Shown: positions 20,346-30,175 of the stretch, piece after piece
How the letters are laid out: each line of letters begins with the position of its first letter
Position numbering within the stretch: the first letter of the stretch is position 1
Assembly (NCBI RefSeq): GCF_004343075.1
Contig: NZ_SLXP01000008.1
Coordinates: 140,200-204,199 of the forward strand
DNA length: 64,000 nt
Origin: Rhodovulum marinum
GTDB lineage: Bacteria > Pseudomonadota > Alphaproteobacteria > Rhodobacterales > Rhodobacteraceae
Reading direction: 5' to 3'
Notes under the pieces: generated by a model
Told to the model about the DNA's origin: nothing
Databases searched by the model: none
Seen by the model: the letters and a program-made list of their open reading frames with translations, nothing else
Position numbers and translations under genes: made by a program

Positions 20346-21260
20346 TCAGTCGAATATATTCTCGCGTGCCGAGCTGAGCGCAGCGCACAACGTATCCAGT
20401 TCTTCAAGCGTCTTGTACTCGACGATCAGCCGCCCGGATCCATCAGCCAAATGCTCGATCCCGACTTTCATTCCCAGGTTCGCCGAGAGATCCTGTTCCA
20501 ACGCCCGGGTGTCGGCATCTTTCTCCGGCGATGCCGCGCGTTTGCGCGGCTTGGCATCTGATGCGGACGAACGTTTCGCGAGCTTTTCGGTTTCCCGAAC
20601 CGACAACTGCCCCTTGATAACTTCCCGTGCCAACCGCCCCGGTTCGTCGGTCGTGATCAATGCGCGCGCGTGCCCGGCGCTTATCCGGCCTTGCCGAACA
20701 TGGTCCAGTACCTCCTCGGGCAACTGAAGCAACCGCAGCAGGTTCGCGATATGACTGCGGCTTTTGCCCAGCGCCTCGGCCACCTTGTCCTGGGTGTGTC
20801 CGAACCGGTCCATCAGCTGGCGGTAACCCATCGCCTCTTCGACCGCGTTCAGGTCCGCACGCTGGATGTTTTCGATGATCGCGATCTCGAGCACCTCGAT
20901 ATCGTCCAATTCGCGAACGATCACCGGCACGTCGTGGCGTTGCGCGATCTGGCAGGCACGCCAGCGACGTTCCCCCGCCACGATTTCGAATCGGCCCGCG
21001 CTGCGCTTGCTTGGCCTCACGATCAGCGGCTGGATGACCCCCTTTTCGCGGATCGACGCCGCCAGTTCCTGCAGCGCCTCGTCCGAAAACTGCCGCCGCG
21101 GCTGGTCCGGGTTCGGTTCGACCAGATCGAGCGGGACCACCTGATCGGCTTTGGTCCGGGGCGCCTCGCCTGCTTCGGGTGCCGGGTCAATCTGCACATC
21201 GGCCATCAAGGCCGAAAGGCCACGGCCCAGACCGCGCTTGGCGGTTTTCTTCGTTGTCAT
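20346..21260 (-). CDS. parB: Chromosome partitioning protein ParB
   Basis: The CTP-dependent parS-binding clamp of the chromosome segregation system. 304 residues. It has a basic N-terminal ParA-contact peptide (KRGLGRGLSALM), the CTP-binding region with AGERRWRA, a central helix-turn-helix (about 125-175) that reads parS, and a C-terminal dimerisation domain. It lies downstream of parA with a 15-base gap, in the order rsmG-parA-parB. Two perfect parS sites lie 1.4 and 3.3 kb away. Its stop is six bases from the convergent hemW stop. Confidence 0.97.
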   Translation of the reverse strand: MTTKKTAKRGLGRGLSALMADVQIDPAPEAGEAPRTKADQVVPLDLVEPNPDQPRRQFSDEALQELAASIREKGVIQPLIVRPSKRSAGRFEIVAGERRWRACQIAQRHDVPVIVRELDDIEVLEIAIIENIQRADLNAVEEAMGYRQLMDRFGHTQDKVAEALGKSRSHIANLLRLLQLPEEVLDHVRQGRISAGHARALITTDEPGRLAREVIKGQLSVRETEKLAKRSSASDAKPRKRAASPEKDADTRALEQDLSANLGMKVGIEHLADGSGRLIVEYKTLEELDTLCAALSSARENIFD

Positions 21261-21275
21261 CGCCCTACCCCCATA

Positions 21276-22085
21276 TCATGCGGTTTCTGGCGTCATAATA
21301 CCCAACATCTCGCGTGCCAAGGCGCGATAGGCTTGGGCCCCTTTGGAAAGCGGATCATAGTCGAGAACCGGCATCGCGAAAGACGGCGCCTCGCTGACAC
21401 GGACGTTGCGCGGAATCACTGTCCGGAAGACCAGGTCACCCAGATAGGCTCGCGCATCGCTTTCGACCTGCTGGGCCAGGTTGTTACGCTTGTCCGACAT
21501 CGTCATCACCACACCCTCGATCCGAAGCTCGGGATTGGCGGTCTGACGCAGGTCGCGAATCGTCAACATCAGTTGCGACAGCCCTTCAAGCGCAAAGAAT
21601 TCGCTTTGGAGCGGGACAAGAACCGAATGCGCGGCCACCATGGCGTTCACCGTCAAAAGGTTCAGGGACGGCGGACAGTCGATCAGAATGAACTCAAGGC
21701 GATACCGGTCGATCTCGGGCTGACGCAGCGCATCATGCAGCAGAAAGCTGCGCTTTTCGTTTGACACCATCTCGATATCCGCCGAGCTGAGATCGGTCGT
21801 CGCAGGCGCAATCAAAAGTCCGTCGATCTCAGTCTCCTGGATGATTTCAGACAGCGGCGCCTCATCCAGAAGAAGGTCATATGTTGTCTTGTCTCGCTGC
21901 TCGGCTTCGACGCCCAGCCCCGTCGACGCATTACCCTGCGGGTCGATATCGACGATCAGGACGCGCTTTCCTTCCTCAACCAGGGCGGCGGCAACGTTGA
22001 TCGTCGTGGTCGTTTTTCCGACGCCACCCTTCTGATTCGCCACGGCGATGATCTTGGGCCCCTTGGGGCGCGTGGGGTCAGACAC
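21276..22085 (-). CDS. parA: Chromosome partitioning ATPase ParA
   Basis: A Walker-type ATPase that moves ParB-parS complexes along the nucleoid. 269 residues. The deviant Walker A loop KGGVGKTTT stands at about 19-27, and the DCPPSLN switch and LVPLQSEFFALEG follow. The start is GTG 22085, eight bases inside the end of rsmG, so translation is probably coupled. Confidence 0.97.
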   Translation of the reverse strand: MSDPTRPKGPKIIAVANQKGGVGKTTTTINVAAALVEEGKRVLIVDIDPQGNASTGLGVEAEQRDKTTYDLLLDEAPLSEIIQETEIDGLLIAPATTDLSSADIEMVSNEKRSFLLHDALRQPEIDRYRLEFILIDCPPSLNLLTVNAMVAAHSVLVPLQSEFFALEGLSQLMLTIRDLRQTANPELRIEGVVMTMSDKRNNLAQQVESDARAYLGDLVFRTVIPRNVRVSEAPSFAMPVLDYDPLSKGAQAYRALAREMLGIMTPETA

Positions 22086-22698
22086 GGGCGATGCCTCCGA
22101 GTTTCAGGATGACGGCCTGGGGATCGGTCTTGCTGGGAAATTTCTGAACGTCGAATGTCCAGGATGCAAGCGCGTGGTCGAGTTCGCGCACATGCTGGGC
22201 ACCTTTTAGAAACAGGGCGATCCCATCATGGGCAAGATGGCGATACGACAAACCGATAAGCGTATCCAGCGGCGCAAGGGCGCGGGCAGACACGACATCC
22301 GCGCCGCGCGGCGGAACATCCTCGATTCGCTTGGCGAACACGCTAATATTGCCTAATCCCAGCTCGCGTGCGGCGGTCTGCAGGAACGCGGCCTTTCGCT
22401 TGTCGCTTTCAATCAAGTCTACCTCGAGCAGCGGCGCATGCTCGGCCGCTAGAATAGCCACGACGAGTCCCGGAAATCCTCCGCCGCTGCCCAAATCCGT
22501 CCAGCGCCGGGCGCCTTTAGGCGAATGATCGAAAACCTGCATGGAATCAATTACGTGGCGATTCTCAAGATCATCCAGGCTGCCCTTGGACACCAGATTG
22601 ATCGCCGGATTCCATTTGCGAATCAGGTCTTTTAGTCGAGACAGGCGGTCTGATGTTTCACGTGAAACATCGCTCGCTGGCAACGGCGCGACACTCAT
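22078..22698 (-). CDS. rsmG: 16S rRNA (guanine527-N7)-methyltransferase RsmG
   Basis: This SAM-dependent enzyme methylates G527 of 16S rRNA. 206 residues, with the SAM-binding loop [12 protein letters not shown] at about 69-80. Residues 9-14 (DVSRET) are encoded by the perfect parS palindrome at 22652-22671, so the DNA site constrains the protein N-terminus. ATG 22698 overlaps the mnmG stop as ATGA. Confidence 0.95.
   Translation of the reverse strand: MSVAPLPASDVSRETSDRLSRLKDLIRKWNPAINLVSKGSLDDLENRHVIDSMQVFDHSPKGARRWTDLGSGGGFPGLVVAILAAEHAPLLEVDLIESDKRKAAFLQTAARELGLGNISVFAKRIEDVPPRGADVVSARALAPLDTLIGLSYRHLAHDGIALFLKGAQHVRELDHALASWTFDVQKFPSKTDPQAVILKLGGIARV
22652..22671. promoter_or_regulatory. 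parS centromere site 1 (inside rsmG)
   Basis: The site is a perfect 20-bp palindrome built on TGTTTCACGTGAAACA, the canonical bacterial parS sequence bound by ParB. It lies within codons 9-15 of rsmG, about 1.4 kb upstream of parB in its operon and about 5 kb from the proposed origin. Confidence 0.95.
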
Positions 22699-24560
22699 GC
22701 CGACTGACGCTCCATCTGGCGAAGCCGCGCCAGGACCAATGTCAGGGCAGCCGGCGTCATCCCGTCGATTCGCGCCGCCTGCGCCAAGGTTTCGGGGCGC
22801 GCAACGGACAGCTTGGATTTCAACTCGTTGGACAACCCCTCTATCCGCTCGTAAGGAAAATCCGATGGAAGGGCCTGCGCCTCGTCGCGGCGCATGGCTT
22901 CCACATCCTGTGCCTGCCGCCTTATGTAGTTGGCATACAAGGCATCGCGTTCGATCTGGGCGCGAATCTCCGGCGCTGTCCGTTCCAACGCGGGATCTAG
23001 TGGAACAAGATCGGCAAAACCCACATCTGGAAAGGCCAGAACATCCAGACCGCTCCGCCGCGCTCCATCCGCATTCACCTTAATACCCGCTTCCGAGATC
23101 TGCTTTGGCGTCAGGGACATCGCCTCGAGGCGGCTTCGCGCCTTATCCATCTGCTCCATCTTGGTGTCGAACACCCTTGCCCGGTCCGGCCCAACACATC
23201 CGATTTCCATCCCCAAAGGCGTCAAACGCTGATCAGCGTTGTCGGCGCGCAGCGAAAGACGGAACTCGGCTCGCGACGTGAACATCCGGTAAGGTTCGCT
23301 GACCCCCCTCGTCACAAGGTCATCAATCATGACCCCGATATAGCTGTTGGTTCGGGTAAACGGCACAGGCGCGTTCCCTTTGGCCTGGCAAGCGGCGTTC
23401 AGACCGGCGACGAGCCCCTGTGCAGCCGCCTCCTCATATCCGGTCGTTCCATTGATCTGCCCAGCCAGGTAAAGCCCCGGCACATCCCGCAGTTCCAGTG
23501 TCGCGCGCAACGCCCGCGGATCAATGTAATCATACTCGATCGCATAACCCGGCTGCAGAATTCTTGCTTGCTCAAGCCCCAAGATTGACCGGACATAGGC
23601 CTCCTGCACCTCTTCCGGCAAGGACGTCGATATTCCGTTGGGATAAACCGTCGGGTCGTCAAGTCCTTCTGGTTCCAGGAAAATCTGGTGCGAGTCCTTA
23701 TCGGCAAAGCGCACCACCTTGTCCTCGATGGACGGGCAATAGCGGGGCCCCACGCCTTCGATATGGCCCCCATACATCGCGGAACGACCAAGATTTTCGC
23801 GAATGATCTCATGGGTCCGCGCGTTTGTGTGCGTGATTCCGCAAGAAATCTGTGGCACTGCAACCGTCTGCGATAGAAAGGAAAACAAGACCGGTTCATC
23901 GTCACCTGGCTGAGATCCAAGCCGGTGCCAGTCGATGCTACGCCCATCCAGTCGTGGCGGGGTTCCCGTCTTGAGACGACCGAGTGGTAGTCCAAAGGCG
24001 TCGATCCTCTGGGCCAATGGCACCGAAGGGCGATCACCCATTCGTCCGCCGTCCATCCGCCGGTCTCCGATATGGATCACGCCGCGCAGGAACGTTCCCG
24101 TTGTCAGAACAACGGCGTGCGCATGGATTTCGGACGAGTCGGCCAGCCGAACACCGGTGATCCGGCCTCGATCCTCCAGCAAGTCGACCACTTCGCCCTC
24201 GATGATCGACAGGCATTCGATGCCGGACAACGCGGCCTGCACCGCCTCGCGGTACAATTTCCGGTCGGCCTGGGCCCGGGGGCCTTGCACTGCCGGCCCC
24301 TTGCGGCGGTTGAGCAGGCGAAACTGGATTCCGGCGCGGTCGGCGGCCAAACCCATCACGCCATCCAACGCATCCACTTCCCGCACCAGGTGCCCCTTGC
24401 CCAAGCCACCTATCGCCGGGTTGCAGGACATCACCCCGATTGCGTCGCGCCGCAACGTGACGAGGGCAACGCGAGCGCCCAGGCGCGCGGCGGCATGGGC
24501 GGCCTCGGCCCCTGCATGGCCACCCCCTACGACGATGATATCGAAGTCGAGATGTTTCAC
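22695..24560 (-). CDS. mnmG: tRNA uridine-5-carboxymethylaminomethyl(34) synthesis protein MnmG
   Basis: The FAD-binding partner of MnmE in modifying wobble uridine 34 of tRNA. About 621 residues. [11 protein letters not shown] near the N-terminus is the FAD loop; [14 protein letters not shown] and the C-terminal GidA-associated domain are present. The start is placed at GTG 24560, which lies at the centre of parS site 2, because GGAG at 24572-24569 is eight bases upstream. A GTG at 24569 would read MFHVKH first and is the other option, but it is only one base from that ribosome-binding site. The stop overlaps rsmG. MnmE is encoded just upstream. Confidence 0.95.
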   Translation of the reverse strand: MKHLDFDIIVVGGGHAGAEAAHAAARLGARVALVTLRRDAIGVMSCNPAIGGLGKGHLVREVDALDGVMGLAADRAGIQFRLLNRRKGPAVQGPRAQADRKLYREAVQAALSGIECLSIIEGEVVDLLEDRGRITGVRLADSSEIHAHAVVLTTGTFLRGVIHIGDRRMDGGRMGDRPSVPLAQRIDAFGLPLGRLKTGTPPRLDGRSIDWHRLGSQPGDDEPVLFSFLSQTVAVPQISCGITHTNARTHEIIRENLGRSAMYGGHIEGVGPRYCPSIEDKVVRFADKDSHQIFLEPEGLDDPTVYPNGISTSLPEEVQEAYVRSILGLEQARILQPGYAIEYDYIDPRALRATLELRDVPGLYLAGQINGTTGYEEAAAQGLVAGLNAACQAKGNAPVPFTRTNSYIGVMIDDLVTRGVSEPYRMFTSRAEFRLSLRADNADQRLTPLGMEIGCVGPDRARVFDTKMEQMDKARSRLEAMSLTPKQISEAGIKVNADGARRSGLDVLAFPDVGFADLVPLDPALERTAPEIRAQIERDALYANYIRRQAQDVEAMRRDEAQALPSDFPYERIEGLSNELKSKLSVARPETLAQAARIDGMTPAALTLVLARLRQMERQSA

Positions 24561-24568
24561 GTGAAACA
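24553..24568. promoter_or_regulatory. parS centromere site 2 (at the mnmG start)
   Basis: This is a perfect 16-bp TGTTTCACGTGAAACA palindrome spanning the first codons of mnmG. It matches site 1 exactly over the core, 1.9 kb away. The GTG at its centre is the likely mnmG start codon, so ParB binding sits right at the beginning of this gene. Confidence 0.95.
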
Positions 24569-24572
24569 CTCC

Positions 24573-25862
24573 TTACTTCCCAAGACAGAACCGTGCGAAA
24601 ATCTCGTCCAGCACGTGTTCAACATCGATACGCCCCACAAGCGAATCAAGAGCCCGGATCGCTGTCCGCAACTCCTCGGCGGCAAGTTCCGCGGCCTCCA
24701 TCCCCTCAGATAACCGATTCCCCGCCTCGACGATAGAATTGAGCGCCCGAATCATCGCCAGACGATGCCGTTCCCGTGTCGCCGTCACCGCCCGTGCCGC
24801 ACGACCCTCCAGAATTCCGGTAACACGCGCGACAAGTTCGGCGACACCTTCGCCTGTCTTCCCGGATACGGCGAGGTCAGAACTGCCCCGAAGATCCGCC
24901 TTCCCTTGCACAACGATATCCTCCGGCAAAGGCGCCAGACCCTCGAGTCGGCCTGTCGCATCCAGCAGGAATATCCTCAGATCCGCAGCCCGCGCCCGGG
25001 TAATCGCACGCTCGATTCCGATCGTTTCCACCGTGTCGTCGCTGTCACGCAAACCGGCAGTGTCCAGTATCGTCACCGGCAACCCGTGCAGATCCATCCG
25101 CACCTCGATCACGTCCCGCGTCGTACCCGCCTTTTCCGACGTTATGGCAGCGTCGCGACCCGCCAAGTAATTCAAAAGAGTGGATTTTCCAGAGTTAGGC
25201 GGCCCCACGATGGCGACCTCGAACCCTTCGCGAATTCGTTCGGCCACCTGAACACCGGCGATTTCCTCGCGAAGCGATCGCGCGACATCGTCCAGCAATC
25301 TCGAAACTTCCGGCGTCACGTCGACAGGCACGTCTTCGTCGGCAAAATCGATCGTCGCTTCCAGCAAGGCCGCCGCGCGGATAAGCGCCGTGCGCCACGA
25401 CTCTGCGCGCTGACCCAAGGCACCTGACAGCACACGCAAAGCCTGACGGCGTTGTGCCTCGGTTTCGGCCTCGAGGAGATCGCCCAAGCCTTCAACCTGG
25501 GCAAGGTCCAGCACACCGTTTTCAAGCGCGCGCCGCGTGAATTCACCCGGTTCGGCCAGCCGCAAACCATCCAGATCACCCAGAACCCGAAGCACCGCAG
25601 CGACCGTGGCGGCACTGCCATGACAGTGGAACTCGACCATGTCTTCGCCGGTAAAACTTGCGCCCTTGTCGAACCGAAGCACAAGGGCCTCGTCAATAAG
25701 CTCGCCATCCGGATCCTTCAGGCGACGCAAACCAGCGTTGCGCGCCGGCGGCAGAGCACCGGCCAAAGCGCGGCCGGCGTCATGGGCGCAGGGCCCCGAC
25801 ACCCGGATGACCGCCACACCGGCTTTGCCGCGCGCAGTCGCGAGGGCGAAGATCGTGTCCAC
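24573..25862 (-). CDS. mnmE: tRNA modification GTPase MnmE
   Basis: A G protein that works with MnmG on tRNA wobble uridine, binding a formyl-folate in its N-terminal domain. 429 residues. G1 GPPNSGKST (about 220-228), G2 GTTRD and G3 DTAG are clear; the usual G4 NKxD reads QGKADL, with Asn replaced by Gly. The C-terminal CLGK carries the catalytic cysteine. The start is GTG 25862. It is followed by mnmG with three bases between. Order rho-mnmE-mnmG-rsmG-parA-parB, all on minus. Confidence 0.96.
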   Translation of the reverse strand: MDTIFALATARGKAGVAVIRVSGPCAHDAGRALAGALPPARNAGLRRLKDPDGELIDEALVLRFDKGASFTGEDMVEFHCHGSAATVAAVLRVLGDLDGLRLAEPGEFTRRALENGVLDLAQVEGLGDLLEAETEAQRRQALRVLSGALGQRAESWRTALIRAAALLEATIDFADEDVPVDVTPEVSRLLDDVARSLREEIAGVQVAERIREGFEVAIVGPPNSGKSTLLNYLAGRDAAITSEKAGTTRDVIEVRMDLHGLPVTILDTAGLRDSDDTVETIGIERAITRARAADLRIFLLDATGRLEGLAPLPEDIVVQGKADLRGSSDLAVSGKTGEGVAELVARVTGILEGRAARAVTATRERHRLAMIRALNSIVEAGNRLSEGMEAAELAAEELRTAIRALDSLVGRIDVEHVLDEIFARFCLGK

Positions 25863-25884
25863 CGATCACCTCTGGACAGGGCCG

Positions 25885-27156
25885 TCAGGTGTTCATCGAA
25901 TCAAAGAATTCGGAATTGGTCTTGGTCTGCTTGAGCTTGGAAATCAGGAACTCGATCGCATCGGTTGTACCCATCGGGTTCAGGATCCGCCGCAGGACAA
26001 AGGTCTTTTGCAGATCGCCCTTGTCCACAAGAAGGTCCTCTTTCCGGGTGCCCGATTTCAGGATGTCCATCGCCGGGAATACGCGCTTGTCGGCGACCTT
26101 GCGGTCCAGAACGATTTCCGAATTACCGGTACCCTTGAACTCTTCGAAAATAACTTCGTCCATCCGGCTGCCAGTGTCGATCAGCGCGGTCGCGATGATG
26201 GTCAGCGACCCACCCTCTTCGATGTTCCGGGCAGCGCCGAAGAACCGTTTCGGACGTTGCAGCGCGTTGGCATCAACACCACCGGTCAACACTTTGCCCG
26301 ACGATGGCACTACAGTGTTATAGGCCCTACCCAGTCTTGTGATCGAGTCGAGCAGAATAACAACATCTCGCTTATGTTCGACCAGCCGCTTGGCCTTTTC
26401 GATCACCATCTCGGCCACCGCAACGTGCCGCGTCGCGGGTTCGTCAAAGGTCGAGGAAATCACCTCACCCTTCACGCTACGCTGCATGTCGGTCACCTCT
26501 TCCGGGCGTTCGTCGATCAACAGCACGATCAGATAGCACTCGGGGTGGTTCCGTTCGATCGAATGGGCAATGTTCTGCAGCAGAACCGTCTTGCCGGTCC
26601 GCGGCGGCGCCACGATCAGCGATCGCTGCCCCTTCCCGATCGGCGCCACCAGGTCGATGATCCGGGCCGAGCGGTCCCTGATCGTCGGATCCTCGATCTC
26701 CATCTTCAGCCGCTCATCAGGGTACAGCGGCGTCAGGTTGTCGAAATTGATCTTGTGCCGGGCCTGCTCCGGATCCTGGAAATTGATCTGCGTCACCTTG
26801 GTGATCGCAAAGTACCGTTCGTTTTCCCGCGGGGCCTGCATCACGCCTTCGACCGTATCCCCGGTGCGCAGGGAATGCTGGCGGATCATGTCGGGCGACA
26901 CGTAGATGTCGTCAGGACCCGGCAGATAGTTTGCCTCGGGCGACCGCAAGAAACCGAACCCGTCCTGCAAAACCTCCAGCACCCCATCCCCGGAGATTTC
27001 CCAGCCTTCCTCGGCCCGCTCCTTGAGGATGGCGAACATCATGTCGCCCTTGCGCATGGTCGAAGCGTTCTCGATCTCCAGCTCCTCGGCCATCGCGAGA
27101 AGGTCCTTGGGGCTTTTTGCCTTGAGATCGGCGAGGTTTAGGCTGTCCTGGGTCAT
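25885..27156 (-). CDS. rho: Transcription termination factor Rho
   Basis: An RNA-dependent ATPase hexamer that ends transcripts. 423 residues. N-terminal Rho helical and cold-shock-like RNA-binding domains (about 1-130) are followed by Walker A APPRTGKT near residue 180, Walker [14 protein letters not shown] and the Q/R-loop region. ATG 27156 is preceded by GGGAGGA. It lies downstream of hemJ beyond a hairpin terminator and heads the leftward run toward mnmE. Confidence 0.98.
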   Translation of the reverse strand: MTQDSLNLADLKAKSPKDLLAMAEELEIENASTMRKGDMMFAILKERAEEGWEISGDGVLEVLQDGFGFLRSPEANYLPGPDDIYVSPDMIRQHSLRTGDTVEGVMQAPRENERYFAITKVTQINFQDPEQARHKINFDNLTPLYPDERLKMEIEDPTIRDRSARIIDLVAPIGKGQRSLIVAPPRTGKTVLLQNIAHSIERNHPECYLIVLLIDERPEEVTDMQRSVKGEVISSTFDEPATRHVAVAEMVIEKAKRLVEHKRDVVILLDSITRLGRAYNTVVPSSGKVLTGGVDANALQRPKRFFGAARNIEEGGSLTIIATALIDTGSRMDEVIFEEFKGTGNSEIVLDRKVADKRVFPAMDILKSGTRKEDLLVDKGDLQKTFVLRRILNPMGTTDAIEFLISKLKQTKTNSEFFDSMNT

Positions 27157-27200
27157 GGGAGGATATCGCTGCAGGGGCGCCAGGTAGGGCGCAGCTTGCG

Positions 27201-27235
27201 TAAAAAGGGAAGGTGGCGTGGCCGGACGGCCCGCC
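27201..27235 (-). terminator. Terminator between hemJ and rho
   Basis: On the minus strand, a GC-rich hairpin at 27235-27215 (GGCGGGCCG against CGGCCACGCC, one bulged A) is followed about ten bases later by TTTTT at 27206-27202. It would separate hemJ transcription from rho. Confidence 0.5.
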
Positions 27236-27275
27236 TGACGCGCTCTTAGTCCGCCTGTAGCGCTAAGTCAATCTC

Positions 27276-27725
27276 TCAGAACTTCAGCACCACAGCGAAG
27301 ACGATCACCAGCATAAGCAGCGTGGGCAGTTCGTTCATCATCCGGTAGGTGCGCCCGGTACGGGTATTGGCCCCTGCCAGGAATTCCTTGCGCCGCGCTC
27401 CCAGCCACATGTGGAACCAGGTCATCGCGATCACTGCCGCGCCCTTGGCATAGGGCCAGACCGACCCCCAATCGACGATCCCCGGCGTGAACACCAGTGC
27501 CAGCCCGAAGATCCAGACCGCGATGATCGACGGGTTCATGATGTAGCGATACAGCTTCATCTCCATGACCTTGAAGATCTCGTCCGTCTCGCTGCCAACG
27601 GTGGCGCGTTCGACATGATAGACGAAGATCCGGGGCAGGTAGAAAATACCTGCCATCCAGGTCAGCACCGCGATGATGTGCAGCGACTTCGTCCAAAGAT
27701 AGAAGGACGCGAGGAACTCACCCAT
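27276..27725 (-). CDS. hemJ: Protoporphyrinogen IX oxidase HemJ
   Basis: The membrane enzyme for the penultimate step of heme synthesis, the HemJ type found in many alphaproteobacteria that lack HemG/HemY-type oxidases. 149 residues with four hydrophobic segments. SLHIIAVLTWMAGIFYLPRI near the start holds the essential His, and the later KLYRYIMNPS and TWFHMWLG stretches are also family features. ATG 27725 follows GGAG 11 bases upstream; a GTG three codons earlier is an alternative. It is the first leftward gene beside the proposed origin. Confidence 0.9.
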   Translation of the reverse strand: MGEFLASFYLWTKSLHIIAVLTWMAGIFYLPRIFVYHVERATVGSETDEIFKVMEMKLYRYIMNPSIIAVWIFGLALVFTPGIVDWGSVWPYAKGAAVIAMTWFHMWLGARRKEFLAGANTRTGRTYRMMNELPTLLMLVIVFAVVLKF

Positions 27726-28149
27726 TCTTTCCACTCCAACGCTGGGAACTGCCCGGCCCCTTCTAGAGGAATAAGTAAAGAAAAGAAAAGATGATGATTT
27801 TGTAGGGGCTGTGGGCGATGGGGATTATTGGTCCCTCCCCGGATTAACCCACAGGCAAGGTTCTGTTGAAAAAGATGTTGGTATCTCCTGGATGCGGGCC
27901 TTATCAGATTTTTGTATTTTTATACCAATGGCTTACGCTTCCACGAAATTCGGCTTGCTTGTGGATGTTCGGGGATGATTTGCCGCAGTCCGATTCGCCC
28001 ACAGCGGTGCGCGGGGAAACTCCACCGTGGATGGAAGGACCTGGCCGCTTGACTTTTTCCCGGGTGACCGGCACCCCGGGACCGCGGCGTCGGGTTGTTC
28101 CATGTCTTGCGACAGTCCTGTCCGCGGTTTTCCACAGGGTTGTGCCCGG
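27726..28149. other. Probable chromosomal replication origin (oriC) region, non-coding
   Basis: About 420 bases without a plausible gene lie between hemJ (leftward) and maf (rightward). Two AT-rich tracts stand out in a GC-rich chromosome: about 27769-27802 and 27901-27927. DnaA-box-like words relative to TTATCCACA include TTTTCCACA at 28128 (8 of 9), TAACCCACA at 27845 (7 of 9) and TGTGGATGT at 27960 (7 of 9), plus several 6-of-9 matches. Genes on both sides point away from it, and parAB with two parS sites is within 7 kb. The flanking order rho-hemJ / maf-aroE-coaE-dnaQ-secB is the arrangement known around the Caulobacter-type origin. No exact consensus DnaA box was found, so this is inferred. 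Confidence 0.6.
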
Positions 28150-28749
28150 ATGTCTGACCGCGTGATCCTTGCCTCCGGTTCGCCGATCCGGCGACAGCTT
28201 CTTGAACGGGCCGGGCTCGTCTTCGAGGTGATGCCGGCCCCCGTCGACGAAGACGCCATTCGTGACGGCATGATGGCCGATGGCGCGACGCCTGCCGACA
28301 TCGCCGAGACCCTCGCCGCCTTCAAGGCCGAGCGCGTCGCGGGCAAGGCGCCCGAGGCGCTGGTTATCGGCTGCGATCAGGTTCTGGCCCATCGCGGCCT
28401 TGTGCTGGGCAAACCTGCCACGGTCGACGAGGCGCGGGCGCAGTTGCGTAAGATGCGGGGCGGATCGCACCAGTTGATGTCGGCGGTCGTGGTCTATGAC
28501 GACCTGCGCCCGCTTTGGCGCCATGTCGGTACCGTGACCCTGACGATGCGACCGTTTTCAGATGCGTATCTAGACCTGTATCTAGAGCGGAACTGGGAAC
28601 GCGTGCGCGATTCGGTGGGGGCCTACAAGCTCGAGGAAGAAGGCATAAGATTGTTCTCGCGCATCGAAGGCGACTATTTCGATGTGTTGGGATTGCCACT
28701 TCTGCCGCTTCTGACCTTTCTGACCACGCGCGGAGCCTTGATGTCATGA
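28150..28749 (+). CDS. maf: Maf family nucleoside triphosphate pyrophosphatase
   Basis: A house-cleaning pyrophosphatase acting on non-canonical or modified nucleotides. 199 residues. LASGSPIRRQLLERAG near the N-terminus and GCDQVLAHRG around residue 75 are the Maf signatures. ATG 28150 is the first start in a region of family similarity; the frame is open upstream into the proposed origin. It overlaps aroE by ATGA and is the first gene of the rightward maf-aroE-coaE-dnaQ unit. Confidence 0.92.
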   Translation: MSDRVILASGSPIRRQLLERAGLVFEVMPAPVDEDAIRDGMMADGATPADIAETLAAFKAERVAGKAPEALVIGCDQVLAHRGLVLGKPATVDEARAQLRKMRGGSHQLMSAVVVYDDLRPLWRHVGTVTLTMRPFSDAYLDLYLERNWERVRDSVGAYKLEEEGIRLFSRIEGDYFDVLGLPLLPLLTFLTTRGALMS

Positions 28750-29579
28750 GTGAAAAGATACCTCTGGCCGGCGTGATCGGATCCCCGGTCGCGCATTCCA
28801 AATCTCCGATGCTGCACCGCCACTGGCTGGAGCGTTACGGCATCCGTGGCTTCTATATCCCGATGGATGTGTCCCAGACCGATCTGAAAGAGGTACTGGC
28901 AGCCCTGCCCAAGATGGGCTTCGTCGGGGTCAACGTGACGATCCCGCACAAGGAAACAATCCTTGGGCTGGCCGACCTGGTGTCCGACAGGGCGGCGCTG
29001 ATCGGCGCGGCGAATACGCTGATATTTCGCGCCGATGGCAAGGTGCATGCCGACAATACCGACGGGATCGGCTTCATCGAGAACCTGCGTCAGGGCGCGC
29101 CGGGATGGGAGCCGACATCCGGACCGGCGGCGGTTCTGGGGGCGGGCGGTGCGGCACGCGCCGTGGTCACGGCACTTGCCGAACAGGGCGTGCGCGAAAT
29201 CCGCGTAAGCAACCGCACCCGCTCGCGCGCCGAGGCGCTGCGCGCCGAGTTCGGGCCCAAGATCGTCGTGCATGACTGGGTACAGGCGGCCAACATGCTT
29301 GATGGTGCCGCGACCGTGGTGAACACCACGTCGCTGGGTATGGTGGGCAAGTCGGAATTCCGCGTGCCGCTGGATGCGCTGAGCCCCGGCACCGTGGTGT
29401 CCGATCTTGTCTATACACCGCTTGAGACGACTTTCCTGCGCGAGGCGCGGGCGCGCGGCTGTATCGCTGTCGACGGCCTGGGGATGTTGTTGCACCAGGC
29501 CGCCCCGGGCTTCGAACGTTGGTTCGGCCGCCGCCCCGACGTCGACGAGGCCGCTCGGGCGGTCGTTCTGGGCGAATGA
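28746..29579 (+). CDS. aroE: Shikimate dehydrogenase
   Basis: This enzyme reduces 3-dehydroshikimate to shikimate with NADPH in the aromatic amino acid pathway. 277 residues. GSPVAHSKSPMLH at about 11-23 and NVTIPHKE with catalytic Lys near residue 66 are seen, and the dinucleotide loop GAGGAARAV and SNRTRSRAE indicate NADPH use. The start overlaps the maf stop and the stop overlaps the coaE start, both as ATGA. Confidence 0.96.
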   Translation: MSEKIPLAGVIGSPVAHSKSPMLHRHWLERYGIRGFYIPMDVSQTDLKEVLAALPKMGFVGVNVTIPHKETILGLADLVSDRAALIGAANTLIFRADGKVHADNTDGIGFIENLRQGAPGWEPTSGPAAVLGAGGAARAVVTALAEQGVREIRVSNRTRSRAEALRAEFGPKIVVHDWVQAANMLDGAATVVNTTSLGMVGKSEFRVPLDALSPGTVVSDLVYTPLETTFLREARARGCIAVDGLGMLLHQAAPGFERWFGRRPDVDEAARAVVLGE

Positions 29580-30175
29580 CGCGACGGCCTTTTCTTCTTG
29601 GGCTGACCGGGTCCATTGGGATGGGGAAATCGACGACCGCCGGGTTCTTTCGGGACTTTGGCGTGCCGGTCTGGGACGCGGACGCCGCCGTTCACCGGCT
29701 GTATGCACCGGGCGCGGCTGCGGTCGCCCCCATCGCCGCGATCTGTCCCGAAGCTGTTTCCAAATCTGGTGTCGACCGAACGGCACTCAAGGCGTGGATT
29801 GCCCGCGACCCCTCTTCACTGACGCGGATCGAGGCGATCGTTCACCCCCTTGTCGCGCAGGACCGGGCGCGTTTCATCGCAGAGCATGCAGACGCGCCGC
29901 TTGTCGTGCTCGACATCCCTCTTCTCTTCGAAACCGGTGCCGAAACGTGGCTGGATGCGGTGTTGGTGGTGACCGCCCCCCCCGAGGTACAGCGAGCCCG
30001 CGTTCTGGCCCGCCCGGGCATGACCGAGGGCCAGTTCGCCGGCATGCTGGCCCGCCAGATGCCCGATGCCGAGAAACGCGCGCGCGCCGATCATGTCATC
30101 GAAACCCGGACCCTTGAACAGACCCGTGCCGAGGTGCATGCCTTGGTCCGGAAACTGGGAGACGCCGATGCGTGA
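29576..30175 (+). CDS. coaE: Dephospho-CoA kinase
   Basis: The last step of coenzyme A synthesis, phosphorylating the ribose 3'-OH. 199 residues, with P-loop [12 protein letters not shown] at about 9-20, [11 protein letters not shown], and [10 protein letters not shown] further on. ATG 29576 overlaps aroE, and its stop lies eight bases inside dnaQ. Confidence 0.96.
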   Translation: MTRRPFLLGLTGSIGMGKSTTAGFFRDFGVPVWDADAAVHRLYAPGAAAVAPIAAICPEAVSKSGVDRTALKAWIARDPSSLTRIEAIVHPLVAQDRARFIAEHADAPLVVLDIPLLFETGAETWLDAVLVVTAPPEVQRARVLARPGMTEGQFAGMLARQMPDAEKRARADHVIETRTLEQTRAEVHALVRKLGDADA

